DNA of 11,463 nucleotides from an uncultured Clostridia bacterium. Lineage in GTDB: Bacteria > Bacillota > Clostridia > UBA1381. The notes below the pieces were generated by a model that saw only the letters and a program-made list of their open reading frames with translations, had not been told where the DNA came from and did no database searches. The DNA lies in the NCBI GenBank assembly GCA_910585795.1, contig CAJUFV010000036.1, forward strand, positions 1 through 11,463. Direction: 5' to 3'. Shown here piece after piece: positions 7,501 through 11,463 of the stretch. Each line of letters begins with the position of its first letter. The stretch's first letter is position 1. Position numbers and translations under genes: made by a program.

Positions 7501-9148
7501 AATATTTCGTTCCTCTTTTTTCACAACCTTTCTTGTCTTAATCGCCGCTATTGTTTTTATTATGGGCATTTTGTTTGATGTATTTGAAAAGCAAATTCAA
7601 CGTGAAGCCGCAACAGAAGCGGAGTATCTTGCCCGCGCTGTTGAAAGCGAGGGGGCAGACTTTTTAAGCGAATTTAACGGAACAGACAGAAGAATAACCT
7701 TGATAGACGCGGACGGTAATGTTCTTTTTGATAATCAAACGAATGCGGACACCCTTGACAATCACGCCAAGCGTGAGGAAATAAAACAGGCTATGGAAAC
7801 CGGCAAGGGTATGAGCATACGCTATTCAAAGACCTTAACGGAAAAGACTTTGTATTATGCGGTAAAACTTTCTGACAGCAGCATTTTAAGAGTTTCCACC
7901 AATCAATATACTGTTTTTACAATTCTCTTAGGGCTTTTACAGCCGATTATTCTAATTCTTGTCATAGCTTTGATTTTAACCGCTGTTTTATCTTCAAGGG
8001 TATCAAAGGCGATTATAAAGCCGATAAACGAGCTTGATTTGGAATATCCCGATAAGAATGAAACCTATGAGGAATTAACACCGCTGCTTCGGAAAATATC
8101 CGAGCAGAAGCGGACTATTTCACAGCAGCTTGCAGAAGCAAAGAAAAAGCAAAATGAATTTAACTTAATTACCGAAAATATGAACGAGGGATTTTTGATA
8201 ATTGATAAGGACACTAATATTCTAACTCATAACGGTGCGGCGTTAAAGCTCTTGGGTATTGAAAATCCCGCGTCAGACAGTGCGCTTGCTCTTTGCCGCA
8301 CTAAGGAGTTTCGTGAAGTCGTAACAAACTCACTATCGAGCGAAAAGGCTCAAAGCATTATGAAACAAAATGACAGAGCATACAGCTTGATTGCAAGTCC
8401 CGTATTTGAAAACGAAAATGTGATAGGCGCGGTTATTATCATTATTGATATTACAGAGATTGAAAAGCGTGAGGAAATGCGCCGCGAATTTACCGCAAAT
8501 GTTTCTCACGAGCTTAAAACTCCGCTTACTTCAATATCGGGTTTTGCGGAGCTTATGAAAAACGGTGGTGTCCCAAATGAAACCGTAACGGATTTTTCAA
8601 AATCTATTTATGATGAAGCGCAAAGGCTTATTTCTTTGGTAAATGATATTATAAAGATTTCAGAGCTTGATGAAAAAAGTATCTCGCTTGAAAGCGAAAA
8701 GGTTGATTTATATGAACTGTCAAATGAAATTATTGACCGCTTAAAGAGCGAAGCGGCAAAGAAGAATGTTACACTTAACAACTTAGTCGGAATAAACGCG
8801 GAAATAGTCGGTATAAGGAAAATACTTGACGAAATGATTTATAATCTCTGTGATAACGCTATAAAGTACAATAAAGAAAACGGTACGGTTGATATTATTG
8901 TAAGCGGTACGGATAAAAAGATAAGCGTTATTGTCCGAGATACCGGCATAGGTATTCCGCCCGAACACCAATCAAGAGTTTTTGAACGCTTTTACAGAGT
9001 GGACAAAAGTCATTCAAAAAAGGTCGGCGGCACAGGCTTGGGTCTTGCCATTGTAAAACACGGTGCGATGTATCATAACGCGGATATATCGCTTGAAAGC
9101 ACAGAAGGCAAAGGAACAAGCATTAAGATTACTTTTGATAAAAATTAA
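7490..9148 (+). CDS. phoR: phosphate regulon sensor histidine kinase PhoR
   Basis: The membrane kinase partner of PhoB. The 552-residue protein has a first membrane helix at about 10-30, an extracytoplasmic sensor part of about 110 residues, a second helix at about 142-166, and a short linker with SSRVSKAIIKPI. A PAS domain follows at about 222-322. The HisKA domain has His340 in NVSHELKTPL. The ATPase domain has the N-box NLCDNAIKY near 452, DTGIGIPP near 484, FERFYRVDKS, and GTGLGLAIVKH. All kinase boxes are intact. The ATG at 7490 lies inside the end of phoB, so translation is coupled. In-frame TTG and GTG codons slightly upstream are alternatives. The extracytoplasmic sensor is larger than in proteobacterial PhoR, as in Bacillus-type kinases. 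Confidence 0.95.
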   Translation: MNSKIFRSSFFTTFLVLIAAIVFIMGILFDVFEKQIQREAATEAEYLARAVESEGADFLSEFNGTDRRITLIDADGNVLFDNQTNADTLDNHAKREEIKQAMETGKGMSIRYSKTLTEKTLYYAVKLSDSSILRVSTNQYTVFTILLGLLQPIILILVIALILTAVLSSRVSKAIIKPINELDLEYPDKNETYEELTPLLRKISEQKRTISQQLAEAKKKQNEFNLITENMNEGFLIIDKDTNILTHNGAALKLLGIENPASDSALALCRTKEFREVVTNSLSSEKAQSIMKQNDRAYSLIASPVFENENVIGAVIIIIDITEIEKREEMRREFTANVSHELKTPLTSISGFAELMKNGGVPNETVTDFSKSIYDEAQRLISLVNDIIKISELDEKSISLESEKVDLYELSNEIIDRLKSEAAKKNVTLNNLVGINAEIVGIRKILDEMIYNLCDNAIKYNKENGTVDIIVSGTDKKISVIVRDTGIGIPPEHQSRVFERFYRVDKSHSKKVGGTGLGLAIVKHGAMYHNADISLESTEGKGTSIKITFDKN

Positions 9149-9163
9149 CGGAGGTGTGCAGTT

Positions 9164-9577
9164 TTGTGGTTAGTATTTGCGGCATTGTCGGCGGTATTTG
9201 CTGCGCTTACATCTATTCTTGCAAAAATCGGCATTGATGGTGTTAATTCCAATTTGGCTACTGCAATTCGGACTATTGTAATTTTGATAATGGCGTGGGT
9301 TATGGTGTTTGTTACCAATTCGCAGAGCGGAATAGCGTCTATCGGAAAACGTAGCTGGCTGTTTCTTATTTTGTCGGGTTTGGCAACGGGTGCGTCTTGG
9401 CTATGCTATTATAAGGCATTGCAAATCGGCGAAGCGTCAAAGGTAGTTCCCGTTGATAAAATGAGCGTAGTTATTACAATGCTGATGGCTTTTGCAATTC
9501 TTGGCGAGAAATTGACAGTAAAATCAATTATCGGTGTAATCTTAATTACGGCAGGTACAATTTTTATGACAATTTAA
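9164..9577 (+). CDS. half-size EamA/DMT-family membrane protein
   Basis: A 137-residue integral membrane protein with about five hydrophobic helices (near 3-21, 31-49, 66-84, 94-112, 116-135). The SSG-like GLATGASWLCYYKALQIGEASKVVPVDKMSVVI segment and the end AILGEKLTVKSIIGVILITAGTIF are typical of EamA domains (drug/metabolite transporter superfamily). Full-size relatives contain two such domains. This one has a single domain and would have to dimerise. The TTG start is supported by GGAGGTG ending nine bases before it; the first ATG is too far inside. It lies 15 bases after phoR and may share its transcript. The substrate cannot be told from sequence, and a link to phosphate is only positional. 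Confidence 0.85.
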   Translation: MWLVFAALSAVFAALTSILAKIGIDGVNSNLATAIRTIVILIMAWVMVFVTNSQSGIASIGKRSWLFLILSGLATGASWLCYYKALQIGEASKVVPVDKMSVVITMLMAFAILGEKLTVKSIIGVILITAGTIFMTI

Positions 9578-9583
9578 CTGCTA

Positions 9584-9677
9584 CATTTTAAACCGCATTT
9601 TTGCACCATTGAATATAAACCATAAGGGGTTGCGTGTTTCAAGCCTTGAAAGTATAGGTTTTATGCGGTTTAAAATG
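9584..9677. repeat. 94-bp element bounded by 15-bp perfect inverted repeats
   Basis: CATTTTAAACCGCAT (9584-9598) is the exact reverse complement of ATGCGGTTTAAAATG (9663-9677), with 64 bases between. The interior holds AACC/GGTT (9618-9621 with 9628-9631) and a TTTCAAG/CTTGAAA palindrome. It lies between the convergent EamA and zinc-finger genes. It could be a bidirectional terminator, although no T-run follows either arm, or a small MITE-like element, or a recombination site. No clear target duplication is visible at its edges. Confidence 0.7.
9637..9651. repeat. 15-base palindrome inside the inverted-repeat element
   Basis: TTTCAAG, one C, CTTGAAA forms a perfect seven-base dyad. Such a short dyad can be a protein-binding or strand-exchange site, or simply a tight hairpin in RNA. 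Its nested position in the larger repeat is what makes it worth marking. Confidence 0.5.
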
Positions 9678-9692
9678 CTCTAAATGCCCACG

Positions 9693-10601
9693 TTATATAT
9701 CTTGTTTTTTATCCTTTTTTCTGCTCTTATAAACATTATACCTATTCTTACATTGAGGACTGCAAAATACCGCGCTTGGTCTGCTTGCCTTGAATACGGT
9801 GTTACAGTGTTTACATATCCTTAACGGGTTTTTGTCATTTACAAGCATAAAGCTGAACATCATCTGAATACCGAGTAACAGCGAATGAAAATCCCATACC
9901 ATAGTCGGAGTATCAAGCAATTCAAGGTGGTATGTCGGTGCGATACCGTCAAAGGCTGCCATAGCTTCTCTGTAAACTTCCCTTGCGGTTTCGTTGTCGC
10001 TGTCTAAATTCTCATAATATAACACTGTTGTAAAGAAAGTAAATGCCCAATTTTTGAATTGCTTCAATATCCAATCGTATCTTTCCGCATATTCACGCTG
10101 AAACAGCATATTGACCGCCACAGGTCGTTTATCCATAGTCATAGCAAGAGCCATCATATCCTTATCGCCGCTAATTGTCCAAGAAACATTGCCTTTGAAA
10201 CTTGACACTTCGGGCATTTCAAACGGGAAAAACAATTTTAAGTATTCCTCGGTTGACATCGTTTCGTGCTTTATATATCTGTTTTTGTTTAGATATACTG
10301 CTTCATAATTCATAAAATGCGGTGTAGTCGGTAATGCGGTCATAAATCCAAATAAACCGTAGTTTGATATAAAGTTAAAAATTGCTTGTTGCTGCTTTTC
10401 TTCGTTATGATTGTTTATACATAGCAGTCCGACATTCAGTGCGTCAATTACCATTGTTTCATAATTTTCGAGAATGTTATATATTTTAACCTTTGCGTCA
10501 GACGCGGGCTGAATATACCAAGTACCGTCTCCATCTTCAATCATCATATATTCACTGTATTTTACCCAATTTGAACTTGCTCTTTTAAAAATATTTTCCA
10601 T
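9693..10601 (-). CDS. zinc-finger protein of unknown function
   Basis: A 302-residue cytoplasmic protein whose main part I do not recognise. There is no signal peptide or membrane helix. The last 40 residues form a compact cysteine cluster, CKHC then thirteen residues then CSPQC (C-x2-C-x13-C-x3-C), followed by KNRYNVYKSRKKDKK. This resembles the C-terminal CGNR-type zinc fingers and suggests binding of nucleic acid. The central part is rich in aromatic residues (for example WILKQFKNWAFTFFTTVLYYENL). The ATG at 10601 has a weak GAGG site 11 bases upstream. It follows the sigma-like gene on the same strand after 56 bases, so the two may share a transcript. It converges on the EamA gene. It is probably an accessory or mobile-element gene. 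Confidence 0.72.
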   Translation of the reverse strand: MENIFKRASSNWVKYSEYMMIEDGDGTWYIQPASDAKVKIYNILENYETMVIDALNVGLLCINNHNEEKQQQAIFNFISNYGLFGFMTALPTTPHFMNYEAVYLNKNRYIKHETMSTEEYLKLFFPFEMPEVSSFKGNVSWTISGDKDMMALAMTMDKRPVAVNMLFQREYAERYDWILKQFKNWAFTFFTTVLYYENLDSDNETAREVYREAMAAFDGIAPTYHLELLDTPTMVWDFHSLLLGIQMMFSFMLVNDKNPLRICKHCNTVFKASRPSAVFCSPQCKNRYNVYKSRKKDKKQDI

Positions 10602-10657
10602 AACAAAATAAACCTCATTTTTCTGTAATCTCTTTTATAATATCTATATTACTACTA

Positions 10658-11047
10658 TTATTTGTCATTGTCAATCATATTCCGATAATTTTCAACAAAT
10701 AATTTTTCTTGTTTTGTCATACTATGTCCTGAATTTAATGTCAGATAATCATATATCTTTTTCCGTATTTGTTTCAGAGCCGTATTTTTGACTTTTCGTA
10801 TATTCCTGTCTGTCTGACCTCTTATGCAAGCAATTTTTTGTGTACTGAAACCTTTGACTATGTAATAGAATAGGACTTCCTTTTGCTCGGCTGTCAATTC
10901 GCCTATTATCTCCGCTATATACGGCTCTGTAATCAAGTCTTGAAGCTCGTGAGGACAATCATTATATTGCTTCGTCAAATTCGCCTTTTTGTATTTGTTT
11001 CCATAGGTATTTGTTAATACTTCTCGGAAAGCAGATACCGTTTTCAT
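10658..11047 (-). CDS. sigma-70 region-4-like regulator, 3' part of a split gene
   Basis: This part carries a helix-turn-helix of sigma-70 region-4 type: LTAEQKEVLFYYIVKGFSTQKIACIRGQTDRNIRKVKNTALKQIRKK. Such small sigma-like proteins are common in clostridial conjugative elements and probably act in element transcription. An independent start is poorly supported: the ATG at 11047 and a TTG at 11062 have no ribosome binding site, and the first 28 or so residues overlap the neighbouring frame and look unstructured. The recognisable protein begins near DCPHELQDL, exactly where the upstream frame ends. I therefore read it as the continuation of the 10962-11345 frame after a one-base shift near 10960-10970. 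Confidence 0.65.
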   Translation of the reverse strand: MKTVSAFREVLTNTYGNKYKKANLTKQYNDCPHELQDLITEPYIAEIIGELTAEQKEVLFYYIVKGFSTQKIACIRGQTDRNIRKVKNTALKQIRKKIYDYLTLNSGHSMTKQEKLFVENYRNMIDNDK

Positions 11048-11345
11048 CAGCGTTATAGTCAAGCGGAATATTATTGCCGCGACTTATTTCGTGATAACGT
11101 TCTTTTCGCTCACGATTAGCGTCAAGCTTGTCATACCATTTGACAACTTCCTCAAAATCCTCTTGCGTCCTTGCTGAGTCCTCTATTATTCGCAAGGCTT
11201 CAGCGCGTAATTCGCGTTTCAATTTTTTATTCTTTAGATTTTCCTCTATATATTCATTAGCTGCTAAAACCGCCGCTTGATTTTCAAGCTCTATTTCTCT
11301 ATTTAATTTTTCCTGTTCCTCGTCAAATTCCCTGTTGTAAAGCGT
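10962..11345 (-). CDS. sigma-like regulator, 5' part of a split gene
   Basis: Open reading runs from ACG at 11345 (preceded by a perfect GGAGGTG seven bases earlier) to TAA at 10962, about 127 residues. The product begins with an acidic helical segment (YNREFDEEQEKLNREIELE), continues AAVLAANEYIEENLK and KRELRAEALRIIEDSARTQEDFEEVVKWYDKLDANRERKERYHEISRG, and ends WKQIQKGEFDEAI. The first standard start codon in frame is a TTG at 11222, but nothing resembling a ribosome binding site lies before it and it would cut off the helical N-terminus. ACG stands at the ideal start distance, so either a mutated ATG or a rare non-standard start is used. The frame stops 101 bases inside the region-4-like frame. 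The gene is probably decayed, or expressed by frameshifting. Confidence 0.6.
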   Translation of the reverse strand, partial: TLYNREFDEEQEKLNREIELENQAAVLAANEYIEENLKNKKLKRELRAEALRIIEDSARTQEDFEEVVKWYDKLDANRERKERYHEISRGNNIPLDYNADENGICFPRSINKYLWKQIQKGEFDEAI

Positions 11346-11352
11346 CTTGTTT

Positions 11353-11359
11353 CACCTCC
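11353..11359 (-). promoter_or_regulatory. strong ribosome binding site facing a non-ATG start
   Basis: GGAGGTG on the minus strand lies seven bases before ACG (11345-11343). A GTG inside the site opens only a ten-codon frame. The strength of this site argues that translation was meant to begin at 11345. Confidence 0.6.
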
Positions 11360-11379
11360 AGAAAAAATTATATAAATTT

Positions 11380-11418
11380 TTAAAATTTTTTCAAAAACAG
11401 TTCCGTTTTACCCCTCAT
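11380..11418 (-). CDS. possible 12-residue leader peptide
   Basis: An ATG with AGGAG four bases upstream opens a 13-codon frame including TAA, coding MRGKTELFLKKF. It lies between the -10 box and the sigma-like gene. TACCCCTC (11409-11416) can pair with GAGGGTA (11435-11441) with one bulge, enclosing its ribosome binding site. It could be a leader peptide; a chance ORF is equally possible at this length. Confidence 0.3.
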   Translation of the reverse strand: MRGKTELFLKKF

Positions 11419-11447
11419 ATTTCTCCTATTAGTAGAGGGTAATCTAT

Positions 11448-11453
11448 ATTATA
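11448..11453 (-). promoter_or_regulatory. candidate -10 box for the minus-strand unit
   Basis: TATAAT on the minus strand lies 30 bases before the leader ATG at 11418. The -35 region would fall at or outside the window edge and cannot be judged. The surrounding DNA is very AT-rich, so this is tentative. Confidence 0.35.
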
Positions 11454-11463
11454 TATTTTAGAT

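Noticed and set aside
9580..9682. About 34 codons of uninterrupted plus-strand frame across the inverted repeat
   Set aside because: It has no start with a ribosome binding site and is explained by chance within a palindromic segment; no protein family is recognised.

Overview
The window reads as chromosome of an AT-rich Gram-positive gut-type clostridium (Bacillota, Clostridia). Supporting signs are strong AGGAGG-type ribosome binding sites, a GTG and a TTG start, a TnpV-type transposon protein, a lipoprotein PstS, and protein sequences close to the clostridial Pst/Pho families. The species cannot be named from this sequence alone.

Left edge (1-1070): a TnpV-family transposon-encoded protein overlaps a small secreted protein of unknown function by four bases. 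A clear intrinsic terminator closes this pair. This is mobile-element material next to the core locus.

Centre (1081-9577): a compact phosphate-starvation locus. A run of TTAACA repeats (PHO box) with a good -10 but no -35 precedes pstS-pstC-pstA-pstB-phoU, which are tightly packed or overlapping. The last gene of the run is a secreted protein with a copper-amine-oxidase-like stalk domain and a phytase/esterase-like domain (PF13449 type), so a probable phosphate-scavenging protein sits in the transport operon. A separate promoter, followed by a short leader with competing hairpins over the ribosome binding site, drives phoB-phoR. A half-size EamA/DMT membrane protein follows phoR 15 bases later. 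The expected circuit is that PhoR senses phosphate limitation together with PstSCAB/PhoU and phosphorylates PhoB, and PhoB binds the PHO box to raise uptake and scavenging.

Right edge (9584-11463): an isolated 15-bp perfect inverted repeat with a structured interior separates the core locus from oppositely oriented genes. These are a zinc-finger protein of unknown function and, upstream of it, a sigma-70 region-4-like regulator whose reading frame appears broken: ACG stands where the start codon should be, and a one-base shift splits the frame. A short leader ORF and a -10 box lie in front of it. This block resembles accessory or conjugative-element gene content. No RNA genes, CRISPR arrays or intact insertion sequences were seen.
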